From positions 1 to 27,597 of the forward strand of contig CAJUDC010000015.1 in NCBI GenBank assembly GCA_910584955.1: a stretch of DNA of 27,597 bases, read 5' to 3'. Each line of letters starts with the position of its first letter. The first letter of the stretch is position 1. The position numbers were made by a program, and so were the translations under genes. Positions 1-8,458 of this stretch are shown here, piece after piece. The DNA comes from an uncultured Paraprevotella sp. (GTDB lineage: Bacteria; Bacteroidota; Bacteroidia; Bacteroidales; Bacteroidaceae). The notes beneath the pieces are model-generated. The model did not search any database, was not told the origin of the DNA, and worked only from the letters and a program-made list of their open reading frames with translations.

Positions 1-7
1 CAATATA

Positions 8-52
8 AAACAATCCGAAAGAATGTTTAAAAGTTATTCTTTCGGATTGTTT
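8..52 (-). terminator. Hairpin terminator downstream of tRNA-Ser
   Basis: A perfect 17-bp inverted repeat (arms 8-24 and 36-52, 11-nt loop) lies 31 bp beyond the tRNA 3' end. Read on the minus strand, the stem ends in a T-rich stretch (ATTGTTTTATATTG), as expected for intrinsic termination of the tRNA transcript. Because the arms are AT-rich at the base it could work in both directions for a gene left of the window. Confidence 0.7.
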
Positions 53-82
53 CTGTGAATAGCTATATTTTAATCTATTCTG

Positions 83-170
83 CGGAGAGAGTGGGATTCA
101 AACCCACGGAACAGCAAAGCCGTTCACCGGATTTCGAGTCCGGCCCATTCGATCACTCTGGCATCTCTCC
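83..170 (-). tRNA. tRNA-Ser (anticodon CGA)
   Basis: Eighty-eight nucleotides on the minus strand fold as a class II tRNA with a long variable arm. The acceptor stem pairs GGAGAGA with TCTCTCC and is followed by discriminator G. The anticodon stem CCGGA/TCCGG encloses the loop CTCGAAA, giving anticodon CGA (plus-strand 134-136), which reads UCG serine codons. The T arm carries GGTTTGAATCC. The CCA end is not encoded. The long variable arm and discriminator G agree with serine identity. Confidence 0.96.
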
Positions 171-190
171 TTGCTCAGATTTTGATAGTG

Positions 191-198
191 CAAAGGTA
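191..198 (-). promoter_or_regulatory. Bacteroides-type -7 element for tRNA-Ser
   Basis: TACCTTTG on the minus strand matches the Bacteroides primary-sigma -7 consensus TAnnTTTG. It predicts a start about 10-15 nt ahead of the tRNA 5' end at 170. A clear -33 TTTG was not found. Confidence 0.55.
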
Positions 199-307
199 GG
201 GTTTTCTTTTAAAACAGCGAAATATTTTTTTGTTTTTTTCGTCTGTTGCTCCTGTATTTCTCAGTCGCTTTCTTTATGCTGTGCTTGCTTTGATGAAAGC
301 GTGAGGA

Positions 308-357
308 AAGAAAAAGGATGCACGGAAACCTATGGAAGTAAGTTCCGTACATCCTTT
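308..357 (-). terminator. Terminator of the pta-ackA operon
   Basis: Arms 313-327 and 343-357 form a 15-bp stem around a 15-nt loop. The single mismatch on the plus strand becomes a G-U wobble on the minus strand, and the minus-strand stem runs into CCTTTTTCTTTCC. Both facts orient it as the intrinsic terminator just past the ackA stop at 381. Confidence 0.82.
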
Positions 358-380
358 ATTAGGGTTGCGTACAGCTGTTT

Positions 381-1574
381 TTATACCAATGCCATCGTAT
401 CCTTGGCAATCATGAGTTCCTCGTCGGTCGGAATCACACAGACTTTTACTTTGCTGTCCGGTGTGGAAATAACGGCTTCATCGCCATGCGTGCTGTTGTT
501 CTTGTCCGCATCTATTTCCACGCCCATGTATTCCAGGCCCTCGCATACGGCTTGGCGTATGTCGCTTTGGTTTTCTCCAACACCGCCTGTAAACAGAATG
601 ACGTCCACACCGCCCATGGCAGCAGCGTAGGCACCTACATATTTCTTAATGCGGTAGGCATACATCTCCAGGGCCAGTTTGCACCGTTCGTTTCCTTGTT
701 CGGCGCCGGCGGTTACTTCGCGCATGTCGGAAGAAACACAACTTACTCCGGCAAGACCGGATTTCTTGTTCAGCAGGTTGGACATTTCCGTAGGAGTGAG
801 ACCTTCTTTTTCCATGATGAATGTGATGGCCCCTCCGTCAATGTCGCCGGAACGTGTACCCATCATCAAACCTTCCAGCGGGGTAAGTCCCATTGTTGTA
901 TCCATGCACTTACCGTCCTTTACAGCAGAGATGGAACCTCCGTTGCCCACGTGGCAAGTAATGATACGACTGCCTTCGACCGGAATGCTGAGGTATTCGC
1001 ATACGCGTTGGGACACATAGCGGTGAGAGGTTCCGTGGAATCCGTATCTGCGTACGCCGTATTTCTCATACATTTCATAAGGAATGGCGTACATGTAGGC
1101 GTAGGCCGGCATTGTCTGATGGAAAGCGGTGTCGAACACGCCCACCTGCGGGATTTCCGGCAACAAAGCCGATACGGCATTTACCCCTTTCAGGTTGGCC
1201 GGGTTGTGCAAAGGAGCCAAGTCGTTGCAGGCAACGAAAGCATCCAGCACTTCCTTGGTCAACACTACACTTTGGTTGAACTTCTCACCGCCATGTACCA
1301 TGCGGTGTCCTACGGCGTCCAGTTCGTTCAAAGATTTCAGCGCGCCTATTTCAGGATCTGTCAGTACTTGGAATATAAATTCTACTCCCGTCGTATGTTC
1401 GGGAATGTCTTTTTCAAGAACTTTCTTCTCTCCGTCGGGCATTTTCAATTTGAGGAAAGAACCCGGCAATCCGATCTTCTCGATGCCGCCTTGTGCCAGT
1501 ACGGCTTCGTTTTCCATGTCGTACAATTTGTATTTAATGGACGAACTGCCGCAGTTTAATACTAATATCTTCAT
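381..1574 (-). CDS. ackA: Acetate kinase
   Basis: Cytoplasmic kinase of the ASKHA fold that interconverts acetyl phosphate plus ADP with acetate plus ATP, the final energy-yielding step of acetate formation. The protein has 397 residues, the usual length. It opens with MKILVLNCGSSSIKY (family signature 1, Asn7) and carries HRMVHGGEKF (His90-Arg91), Asp148, GFHGTSHRYV (His180), GTRSGDIDGG (Arg241) and a C-terminal PTDEEL glutamate. These positions match the catalytic set known for the Methanosarcina enzyme. It lies 23 bp downstream of pta on the same strand, so the two are one operon served by the pta promoter and the terminator at 308-357. The ATG at 1574 is the only start consistent with the conserved N terminus. 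Confidence 0.98.
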   Translation of the reverse strand: MKILVLNCGSSSIKYKLYDMENEAVLAQGGIEKIGLPGSFLKLKMPDGEKKVLEKDIPEHTTGVEFIFQVLTDPEIGALKSLNELDAVGHRMVHGGEKFNQSVVLTKEVLDAFVACNDLAPLHNPANLKGVNAVSALLPEIPQVGVFDTAFHQTMPAYAYMYAIPYEMYEKYGVRRYGFHGTSHRYVSQRVCEYLSIPVEGSRIITCHVGNGGSISAVKDGKCMDTTMGLTPLEGLMMGTRSGDIDGGAITFIMEKEGLTPTEMSNLLNKKSGLAGVSCVSSDMREVTAGAEQGNERCKLALEMYAYRIKKYVGAYAAAMGGVDVILFTGGVGENQSDIRQAVCEGLEYMGVEIDADKNNSTHGDEAVISTPDSKVKVCVIPTDEELMIAKDTMALV

Positions 1575-1597
1575 AATTTATAAATTAGCTGTTGATC

Positions 1598-2611
1598 CTA
1601 TTTCTGTTCTTTGGCGGCGATGGCCTGGTTGGCTGTAATGGCTATCATCTTATACACGTCCTCGATGCTACATCCGCGTGACAGGTCGTTCACCGGTCTG
1701 GCGATACCTTGCAAGATGGGGCCGATGGCTTCGGCATGGCCCAGGCGCTCTACCAGTTTATAGGAGATGTTACCGACTTCCAGACACGGAACTACGAGTA
1801 CATTGGCGTGTCCGGCAATCTCGGAACCCGGCGCCTTGCTGGCACCGATGTGCGGAACCAGGGCGGCATCGGCCTGCAGTTCGCCGTCTATGCTCATGCC
1901 CGGGGCCAGTTCGCGGGCCTGGCGAGTGGCTTCCACTACCTTATCCACAACCTCGTGTTTGGCTGACCCTTTGGTTGAGAAACTCAGCATGGCCACTTTA
2001 GGGTCGATGCCGGCTACGGCTTTGGCCGTACGGGCCGTGCAGACGGCTATTTGTGCCAGCTGGTTGGCATCCGGCATGGGAGTAACGGCTACGTCGCCCA
2101 TGACCAATACACCGTTCTTACCGTAATTCGGCGCTTTGGTGAGCAACAACATGGCACCGGATACACAAGTGATGCCCGGAGCGGTTTTGATGATTTGCAG
2201 AGCGGGACGCAACACGTCGCCGGTGGTGTTGCGGGCACCGGCCAGCTGACCGTCGGCATCGCCGGCTTTGATCATCAGACATCCGTAATAAAGCGGGTTG
2301 GCCGTCAATTTGCGGGCCTCTTCAATCGTCATGCCTTTCTTCTTACGCAGTTCGCAGAGCAACTGTGCGTATTCTTCGGCTTTTGGGGAGTCTTCCGGGT
2401 TGATGATGGTGGCCTTGTGTATGTTTCCCAATCCCCATTTTTGAGCGGCTTCCATGATTTCTTCCTTGTTACCCAGCAGAATCAGATCGGCCACTTCGTC
2501 TGTCAATATCTGGTTGGCAGCTTTCAAAGTGCGTTCTTCCGTACCTTCCGGCAGAACAATGCGTTGTTTGTTTGCTTGCGCGCGCGAAACAATTTCTTTT
2601 ATTAAGTCCAT
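1598..2611 (-). CDS. pta: Phosphate acetyltransferase
   Basis: Converts acetyl-CoA plus phosphate to acetyl phosphate plus CoA, supplying acetate kinase encoded immediately downstream. The 337-residue protein is the short, single-domain form of the PTA_PTB family, without the N-terminal DRTGG/regulatory region of the long enterobacterial enzyme. Recognisable stretches include IVLPEGTEERTLKAA near the N terminus, NPLYYGCLMIKAGDADG in the first half, and PGSEIAGHANVLVVP, GHAEAIGPILQG and RPVNDLSRGCS in the CoA/phosphate-binding half. It is the first gene of a two-gene operon with a -7 element about 40 bp upstream of the ATG. Nothing odd was seen in its sequence. Confidence 0.97.
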   Translation of the reverse strand: MDLIKEIVSRAQANKQRIVLPEGTEERTLKAANQILTDEVADLILLGNKEEIMEAAQKWGLGNIHKATIINPEDSPKAEEYAQLLCELRKKKGMTIEEARKLTANPLYYGCLMIKAGDADGQLAGARNTTGDVLRPALQIIKTAPGITCVSGAMLLLTKAPNYGKNGVLVMGDVAVTPMPDANQLAQIAVCTARTAKAVAGIDPKVAMLSFSTKGSAKHEVVDKVVEATRQARELAPGMSIDGELQADAALVPHIGASKAPGSEIAGHANVLVVPCLEVGNISYKLVERLGHAEAIGPILQGIARPVNDLSRGCSIEDVYKMIAITANQAIAAKEQK

Positions 2612-2652
2612 AATACGTTATAGTTATGTAAATCTTGTATGCAAGTTATGTG

Positions 2653-2660
2653 CAAAAGTA
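2653..2660 (-). promoter_or_regulatory. -7 element of the pta-ackA promoter
   Basis: TACTTTTG on the minus strand matches TAnnTTTG exactly and predicts transcription starting near 2646, about 35 nt before the pta ATG. The -33 region is not a clear TTTG. The divergent plus-strand gene has its own -7 box at 2736. Confidence 0.6.
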
Positions 2661-2735
2661 CTCAAAATAAAGTGAAATATCACAGATTCGTTGCCTAATT
2701 TTTCGTGGGAAGTATGGATTATATTTTTTTCTTCT

Positions 2736-2743
2736 TACATTTG
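2736..2743 (+). promoter_or_regulatory. -7 element for the DUF2156-GNAT gene
   Basis: TACATTTG matches the TAnnTTTG consensus and lies 33 bp before the ATG at 2777, so the leader would be roughly 25-30 nt. The upstream flank is T-rich but lacks an exact -33 TTTG. Confidence 0.55.
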
Positions 2744-2776
2744 CCGCATTCGAAAAAGGTTTAGATTTTGATAGGT

Positions 2777-4756
2777 ATGGTTTTGGATTTTCATGAATTG
2801 TCGATGGCCGACCGCGACAAGGTGTTGAGCTATACGCTGGAGGCTGGAAAACGGAATTGCGATCTGTGTTTCGTGAATCTTTTTTCCTGGCAATTTCTGT
2901 ATCATACGGAGGTTGCCGAGTACAACGGTTTTCTGTTTTTCCGTTTTCAGACGGATGGGCATCTTGCCTATCTGTTGCCGATAGGAAGGGGAGATCTGAC
3001 TGCGGCTGTCAATCTGTTAAAGGAAGACGCCTGCCGGCAAGGGCATCCGTTTCTGTTATTGGGAGTGGGGCGGGATATTCTGCCTCAACTGGAAGGATTC
3101 GAACGCGGGGAGTACGTATTGAACGAAAACCGTAATTATGCCGATTATCTGTATTTGCGGGATTCGCTGGCAACGCTGTCTGGCAAAAAGTTGCAGCCCA
3201 AACGCAATCATGCCAATAAGTTCCGGCGCATGTATCCGAATTATGAATACCGCGTCTTGACGCCTGACCTGATCCCCTTATGCCTGGCTCTCGATGAAGG
3301 ATGGATGACAGAGAAGACCGTGCCTGCCGAGCAGCGTGCCGTCCGGTCCGAAGCCGAGGCCATCCGCAGGGCATTGTCGCATCTGGAAGAGCTGGACCTT
3401 TCCGGCGGGGCATTGATGGTGGACGGTCGTCTGGTGGCTTTTACCTACGGCGCTCCCATTAATAAGGATACTTTCGACGTGTGTGTAGAGAAGGCAGATC
3501 GCCGTTATGAAGGGGCCTACGCCGCCATGAATCAGGAATTTGCCCGCCGTTTGCCGGCCCGTTTCATCTATGTGAACCGGGAGGAGGATCTGGGTATTGA
3601 AGGGTTGCGCAAAGCTAAGTTATCCTATCAACCCTATCAGCTGCTGGAGAAGCTCAGCTTGTGGTCGGCCTGTACGCTGCATCACCATACGGAGCTGGAT
3701 GAGCGATTGCGGCGTGAACTGCATGTCAAATGGCAGGTGCGGGCGCTGTGGAAGCTCTGTTTCGGAGATACGGATGCGTTCGTACGCTTGTATTTTTCTC
3801 GTAAATACCGCCCTGAATATAACAGTTGCATCGAAGAACAAGGACAGGTGGTGGCAGCTCTTCAACGTTTGCCTTACCGGATGAATTTTTGCGGACAGCC
3901 TGTACCGGTGGGCTATATATCGGGGGCTTGTACCCGTCCCGAAAACCGAGGGCGGGGATTGATGACGGCCCTATTGGCAGAGGCTCACCGCCGGATGTAT
4001 GCCGACGGTCAGGTCTTTAGTCTGCTGATACCGGCTGAGGGCTCGTTGTTTCGGTATTACTGGCGTTTCGGGTATGCCGATTGTCCGGTACAGGCTGTAC
4101 CCTGGATGGAGATGACGGAAAGGGATCATGAGCCAGCCGAAGGCGAGGTCGCCGTATTCCGGGAACGCGCCGGATCGGTGCTGGAAGCGGCTTGGTACGG
4201 TTGCTTGGAAAAGGCTTTATCGCAACGGCCCGGATCCGTGCTTCATACGGCTGATGATTTTGCGGTGGTGCTCGATGATTTGTTTTTGGCTGGTGGTGCG
4301 GTGGGCGTTCGGAAAGATGCCGCAGGTCGGGTAGCCGCTTTGCTGCTGGCGTTTCCTTGCGGGAACAGACTCTGTATTCAGGAGAGTTGTGCTCCGTCTG
4401 CGGCCTCGGAGGCCGTACTGGTCGAGGCCATGCTTCGGACGTTTGACTTACCGGCCGGTGCTCCGGTGCAGTATCCGGTGAACGCAGCCCAGGTGCGGGT
4501 GTTGAATGTGGAAAAATCCTTGTCTTTGTTGGCGGCTTCCCAGCCGGAACTCAAGGCGGTAGTGCGTATTGTGGGCGATGAAACCATACTGGCGAACAAC
4601 GGTTTCTATCGTGTGCAGGACGGTCGGTGCTGTAAAATCCCTTCACCGTCCTGCTGCACGGAAAGCCTGCGTGCCGATCGCATTCTCCATATCGGTCAAC
4701 TGCCCGAACTGCTGTTCGGTGAGGTTTGGCCCCGCTTGTCGTTGATGCTGAACTAA
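2777..4756 (+). CDS. Fusion of DUF2156 (LPG-synthase C-terminal-like) and GNAT acetyltransferase
   Basis: A 659-residue protein with two acyltransferase-fold halves. Residues about 1-300 resemble DUF2156, the domain related to the catalytic C-terminal part of lysyl-phosphatidylglycerol synthases; the N terminus DFHELSMADRDK and the stretch CDLCFVNLFSWQFLY are typical. A linker around 295-315 leads into RALWKLCFGD and a GNAT domain whose acetyl-CoA loop is NRGRGLMTALLAEA (about residues 388-403), followed by FRYYWRFGYAD. The C-terminal 150 residues resemble the sterol-carrier-like tail of Eis-type acetyltransferases. From memory, Bacteroides usually encode the halves as separate adjacent genes; here no stop separates them. 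No signal peptide or membrane segment is visible, and the substrate is unknown. The ATG at 2777 is preferred over a TTG three codons upstream. The stop overlaps the convergent protease gene by 4 bp. Confidence 0.82.
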   Translation: MVLDFHELSMADRDKVLSYTLEAGKRNCDLCFVNLFSWQFLYHTEVAEYNGFLFFRFQTDGHLAYLLPIGRGDLTAAVNLLKEDACRQGHPFLLLGVGRDILPQLEGFERGEYVLNENRNYADYLYLRDSLATLSGKKLQPKRNHANKFRRMYPNYEYRVLTPDLIPLCLALDEGWMTEKTVPAEQRAVRSEAEAIRRALSHLEELDLSGGALMVDGRLVAFTYGAPINKDTFDVCVEKADRRYEGAYAAMNQEFARRLPARFIYVNREEDLGIEGLRKAKLSYQPYQLLEKLSLWSACTLHHHTELDERLRRELHVKWQVRALWKLCFGDTDAFVRLYFSRKYRPEYNSCIEEQGQVVAALQRLPYRMNFCGQPVPVGYISGACTRPENRGRGLMTALLAEAHRRMYADGQVFSLLIPAEGSLFRYYWRFGYADCPVQAVPWMEMTERDHEPAEGEVAVFRERAGSVLEAAWYGCLEKALSQRPGSVLHTADDFAVVLDDLFLAGGAVGVRKDAAGRVAALLLAFPCGNRLCIQESCAPSAASEAVLVEAMLRTFDLPAGAPVQYPVNAAQVRVLNVEKSLSLLAASQPELKAVVRIVGDETILANNGFYRVQDGRCCKIPSPSCCTESLRADRILHIGQLPELLFGEVWPRLSLMLN

Positions 4757-6795
4757 GGTTCCGTTTTACGGGATCTCAGTTGTTTGTTTTCCACCTTATA
4801 TAATAAGTTATCCGGTGACAGCGTCACATTTTGCAGCTTGCCGCATCCCGTTGTGATGCCGCCGCCTGCCATTTTCAGATTTTTGGGGAAATGCAGGGTG
4901 TGCAGGTTCACGCAATTTCTGAAGATGCCGCCTTCCAGGGTGTCCACGTTTTCCGGTAGGTGAATGTCGGTTAGAGCGGTACAGTTGCTGAAAGCATTCG
5001 AGCCGATGAAGCGTAACCGGGAGCCTGTCGGATTAAAATTCACCGTTTTCAGTGCGCTGCATCCGTTGAATACATACGTCCGTATGCTCGTCACCGTGGA
5101 AGGGATGTCTATCCGCTCCAGCCATTTGCACTGGGTGAAGGCAAAGTCTTCTATCCGTTCCAGCCCTTCGGGCAGGAATACGTTTCTTATTTTCTTGCAG
5201 TTGGCAAAAGCCGACCGTGGCATTACTTTCAGGTCGGTTCCCCGTAAATCAATGTCTCTCAATTCGCTTTCATTGCGGGCCATGTTGCGCAGGGCGGCGA
5301 TGTCTGCTTCGTTGACAGGGCCTGTGATGCGTATTTTCCAGTCGGAGGGGGATAGTTGTCCGGCCAGCGTCCCCGCATGTTCCAGCCGGATGTGCCGCAC
5401 GTCGTTTTTGTCCACATCGGCTCCTTTGGGGATCACCCTCAGCCCTTCGGATGTCAGCCATGGGTTTTCTTCCGGAACTGTCACCTGCATCAGGGCGGGG
5501 CAGCTTTGTGTTATTTCCGGTGCCAGTCGTTTAAGGCTTTTCGGTAGATGCAGGAACTTCAGGCGGGCGGCTCCTCCGAAAGCTATCCAATCGATGTATT
5601 CCACGCCTTCGGGGATACGTACCGATGTCAGGCTGTTGCAGAACATAAAGGCCCGGGGGCCTATCCACCGCAACGTTCCCGGCAGATGGAACGTGGTCAG
5701 TTGGTGACAACTGTGGAAGGCGGCTTCGCCGATGGCTCCCAGTGCCTCGGGCAGGTCAATGCGGTTCAGCGCGCTGCATTTGTAGAAAGCCATTCTGCCG
5801 ATGTATGTCACCGAGGGCGGCAACGCCACATACACCAGGCTGCCGCACTCGGCGAAAGCCCGGTCGGGCAGGTTCCCTAACAAGGTGGCTCCGCTCAGGT
5901 CGATAGATCGTAACCGCTCTTTGTCGAGAGCCAGCTGGCGCAGGGCGGCTATGTCGGTATCGTTCACCGGACCTGCGATGCGCAGGTGCAGGTCGGTGGT
6001 GTCGAGTCTGGATTCCAAGGTGCCCGGAACGTCCGTTCGTATCTCTTTTATGGGAGGTTGATAGGAAGAGTCGGCTATTCCCACTATCATCCAATGGTGA
6101 TGGCTATAGCCGTTCAGGTCGTCCAAGTCGTAATAGTCATTGGCCTTGTCCGCCCATCCCATGTTGGCATGCACCTTGCCGTTTTTGCATCCGTCTATAA
6201 TAAATATGTGTCCGTTGTCGTCGTTGTTGCTTGTTGTTTTGGTGCCCCGGTAGATTACCGGACGTCCGGCTTTCAGTTCGGCAAACAACAGTTGCCGGAA
6301 CTCATCGTCGCATCCGCGTGCTTTCAACTGATCGCGACTGACGCAATACATGTACTTGTTGTAATGGAAAAAGCCTTTCATGGCGGTTATTGTCTGCAAG
6401 GTCTTCGACGAGCTGCTTTCTTTGCCGTATCGGGTGAAAACGGCCACTCCGCAGTCGCTTATCAGCTTGGCTACGTTTGCCATCCGGTCGGTTGTCGTTT
6501 CGTTGCTCAAGCGCTGGAACATCCGGTCCCAGTCGTAGCGCGTTTCTCCGTCGGGGCTGGTTTCGGGATACCGGTGAAAGTGCATTATCTGTGCCATCGC
6601 CACCGCTCCGCATCCTGCTACGTCATGCACTGTCTGTCCGTCCTCTTCGTGTGCCGGGCACAGCAGGTTGAAAGGCGCTTTCTGATGCCACTGCGCCTTG
6701 ACCATCGGAAGAATATTCGGGGGTGGAGCCGTTACCTCCTGCGCTTGTGCCCGGATGCACAACACGGCCAGTGTCAGATATATAATGGTTCTCAT
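4753..6795 (-). CDS. Secreted C10-family cysteine protease with BspA-like leucine-rich repeats
   Basis: A 680-residue exported protein. Residues 1-19 form a signal peptide ending RAQAQ. The catalytic domain (about 30-240) belongs to peptidase family C10 (streptopain/SpeB): WHQKAPFNLLCP, then AGCGAVAMAQIMHFHRYP with nucleophile Cys62, then GHIFIIDG with His196 and NMGWADKANDYYDL with Asn211 and Trp214. The usual Trp after the Asn is Met212. The catalytic domain starts directly after the signal peptide, so the long inhibitory propeptide of SpeB is absent. From about 259 to 650 lie LRR_5 repeats of the form IxxxAFxxCxxLxxIxLP. The motif GPVN-(D/E)-x-DIAALR occurs at 275 and 492, marking an internal duplication of about 215 residues. 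The ATG at 6795 starts 4 nt after the cdaA stop, which indicates co-transcription with folP-cdaA. The target protein is unknown. Confidence 0.88.
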   Translation of the reverse strand: MRTIIYLTLAVLCIRAQAQEVTAPPPNILPMVKAQWHQKAPFNLLCPAHEEDGQTVHDVAGCGAVAMAQIMHFHRYPETSPDGETRYDWDRMFQRLSNETTTDRMANVAKLISDCGVAVFTRYGKESSSSKTLQTITAMKGFFHYNKYMYCVSRDQLKARGCDDEFRQLLFAELKAGRPVIYRGTKTTSNNDDNGHIFIIDGCKNGKVHANMGWADKANDYYDLDDLNGYSHHHWMIVGIADSSYQPPIKEIRTDVPGTLESRLDTTDLHLRIAGPVNDTDIAALRQLALDKERLRSIDLSGATLLGNLPDRAFAECGSLVYVALPPSVTYIGRMAFYKCSALNRIDLPEALGAIGEAAFHSCHQLTTFHLPGTLRWIGPRAFMFCNSLTSVRIPEGVEYIDWIAFGGAARLKFLHLPKSLKRLAPEITQSCPALMQVTVPEENPWLTSEGLRVIPKGADVDKNDVRHIRLEHAGTLAGQLSPSDWKIRITGPVNEADIAALRNMARNESELRDIDLRGTDLKVMPRSAFANCKKIRNVFLPEGLERIEDFAFTQCKWLERIDIPSTVTSIRTYVFNGCSALKTVNFNPTGSRLRFIGSNAFSNCTALTDIHLPENVDTLEGGIFRNCVNLHTLHFPKNLKMAGGGITTGCGKLQNVTLSPDNLLYKVENKQLRSRKTEP

Positions 6796-6799
6796 CGGC

Positions 6800-7567
6800 T
6801 TAGAAATGATCTTCCGTGAGGATGCGTTCCAGTTCTTCGGCCGTAAGGCGCAATTGGAAATTGCCCCGGAACGCGATGGAGATGTTGCCCGTCTCTTCCG
6901 ACACGATGATGGCCAGCGCATCCGTTTCCTGCGAAATTCCCATAGCCGCCCGGTGGCGTAGGCCCAGTTCTTTGGGAATATTCATACTGTGCGATACGGG
7001 CAGGATACATCCGGCCGCTTTGATGCGTTTGTGGCTGATGAGCATGGCTCCGTCGTGCAACGGGCTGTTTTTGAAGAAGATATTTTCTATCAGCCGTTGG
7101 TTGATATTAGCGTCGATAATCTCCCCCGACCGCATGATGTCGTTCAGCGGCAGACTGCGTTCGATAACGATGAGCGCCCCTACTTTTTGCTTGCCCATAC
7201 TCATGCAGGCCAGCACGATGGGCATGATGTCCTCCTTCTCGTGTTTTTTGCGTTTCTCGCCGCTGATCAGTTGCAACAGGCTGCGCACACGCTGATGGGT
7301 TCCGATGGTATAGAAAAATTTGCGTATTTCCTCTTGAAACAGGATGATGAGCGCCAAGGCACCCACGTTTACCAGCTGATTCAGGATGGATCCCAATAGC
7401 TTCATCTCCAGAATCTGCGAGATAAACAGCCAGGATATGACAAAGATCAACACTCCGAAGAACACGTTCAGCGAACGCGATTCCCGCATCACTCTGTAAC
7501 TGTAGTACAGCATGATGGCAACCAACAGAATATCAATCAGATCTTTCAGACCGAAATCAAAAAACAT
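6800..7567 (-). CDS. cdaA: Diadenylate cyclase CdaA (c-di-AMP synthase)
   Basis: Membrane-bound enzyme that condenses two ATP into cyclic di-AMP, a messenger tied to potassium and osmotic balance and envelope homeostasis. The 255-residue protein has three hydrophobic segments near the N terminus (about 8-25, 35-54 and 62-78), a linker, and a DAC domain with HDGA (DGA at 172-174) and RHR (204-206), the two diagnostic active-site motifs. Start ATG at 7567 gives MFFDFGLKDLIDILLV, the usual CdaA beginning; an upstream in-frame start at 7627 would run into folP. It begins 11 nt after the folP stop, a neighbour relationship I recall as common in Bacteroidota. The CdaR/GlmM partners found beside cdaA in Firmicutes are absent here. 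The protease gene follows after 4 nt. Confidence 0.96.
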   Translation of the reverse strand: MFFDFGLKDLIDILLVAIMLYYSYRVMRESRSLNVFFGVLIFVISWLFISQILEMKLLGSILNQLVNVGALALIILFQEEIRKFFYTIGTHQRVRSLLQLISGEKRKKHEKEDIMPIVLACMSMGKQKVGALIVIERSLPLNDIMRSGEIIDANINQRLIENIFFKNSPLHDGAMLISHKRIKAAGCILPVSHSMNIPKELGLRHRAAMGISQETDALAIIVSEETGNISIAFRGNFQLRLTAEELERILTEDHF

Positions 7568-7578
7568 AGGCTTGGAGA

Positions 7579-8430
7579 TTAAGGTTGTTCCAGCATTTTC
7601 TTTACGATACGGACGGCTTCCACACAAGGGGCCACGTCGTGTACGCGCAGGATGGAGGCTCCTTTGAGCAGAGCCAGCGTGTGGAGCACCGTAGTGCCGT
7701 TCAAGGCTTCTTGCGGCAGGCAGTCCAGCAGTTTATACACCATCGATTTGCGCGATACACCCACCAATATCGGCAACTCCAGCAACCGCAGTTCCTCCAG
7801 ATGATTCAATAGCTCGTAGTTGTGTTCCAACGTCTTGCCGAATCCGAATCCCGGATCCAGAATGATGTCCTTTACGCCCCGTTCGCGCAGCCGGTTCACC
7901 CTCTCGGCCAGGTATACAATGACTTCTTTCAGCAGGTAGTCGTAGTGGGGATGCTGCTGCATGGTCTGCGGCGTACCTTGCATGTGCATCAGGATGTAGG
8001 GCACGTTCAGTCTGGCCACTGTGTCGAACATCCTGTCGTCCATCTCCCCGCCCGATATGTCGTTGATGATGTCCGCACCGTATTCCTCCACACAGCAGGC
8101 GGCAACGTCGGCCCGGAAGGTGTCCACCGATACGGTTGCCTCCGGGTGCAGACGCCGGATGATGCACAGCGCGTATTCCAGGCGACGGCGCTCTTCTTCG
8201 ACCGGGATATTCTCGGCGTTCGGGCGCGACGAGTAGGCACCGACGTCGATGATCGAGGCTCCCTCCCGGAGAATTTGCTCCACCCGTTCGGTGATTTCGT
8301 GCTCGGTTTGTTTGCGGCTTTCGGCGTAGAACGAATCGGGCGTTATGTTCAGGATGCCCATTACGTGCGGTTCCGACAAGTCGAGCAGTCGGCCTTTTAT
8401 CTGTATGGTGTAGGGGATAAGTCCTTTCAT
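7579..8430 (-). CDS. folP: Dihydropteroate synthase
   Basis: Cytoplasmic folate enzyme joining 6-hydroxymethyl-dihydropterin diphosphate with p-aminobenzoate; target of sulfonamides. The TIM-barrel signatures are present: MGILNITPDSFY, DVGAYSSRPNAENIP (variant of the GGESTRPG loop), SVDTF, DPGFGFGKTLEHNYELL and VGVSRKSM. The chosen start (8430, MKGLIPYTIQIKG) gives 283 residues. An ATG at 8469 is in frame, but the -7 box at 8459-8466 overlaps its first codons, so that start would lie upstream of the transcript; the ATG at 8436 remains possible. It is the first gene of a three-gene run with cdaA and the C10 protease and is divergent from murF, with overlapping upstream DNA. Confidence 0.95.
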   Translation of the reverse strand: MKGLIPYTIQIKGRLLDLSEPHVMGILNITPDSFYAESRKQTEHEITERVEQILREGASIIDVGAYSSRPNAENIPVEEERRRLEYALCIIRRLHPEATVSVDTFRADVAACCVEEYGADIINDISGGEMDDRMFDTVARLNVPYILMHMQGTPQTMQQHPHYDYLLKEVIVYLAERVNRLRERGVKDIILDPGFGFGKTLEHNYELLNHLEELRLLELPILVGVSRKSMVYKLLDCLPQEALNGTTVLHTLALLKGASILRVHDVAPCVEAVRIVKKMLEQP

Positions 8431-8458
8431 GCCCATTTCGGTTTTGCGGTTGTTGGCG

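Noticed and set aside
83..170. tRNA-Ser as an attachment site for a mobile element
   Set aside because: No integrase gene and no duplicated tRNA 3' end were seen; the neighbouring genes are housekeeping.
486..1559. Plus-strand ORF of 357 codons opposite ackA
   Set aside because: It is fully antisense to a clear acetate kinase gene, has no recognisable domain and has a Val/His/Phe-rich composition typical of reverse-frame shadows.
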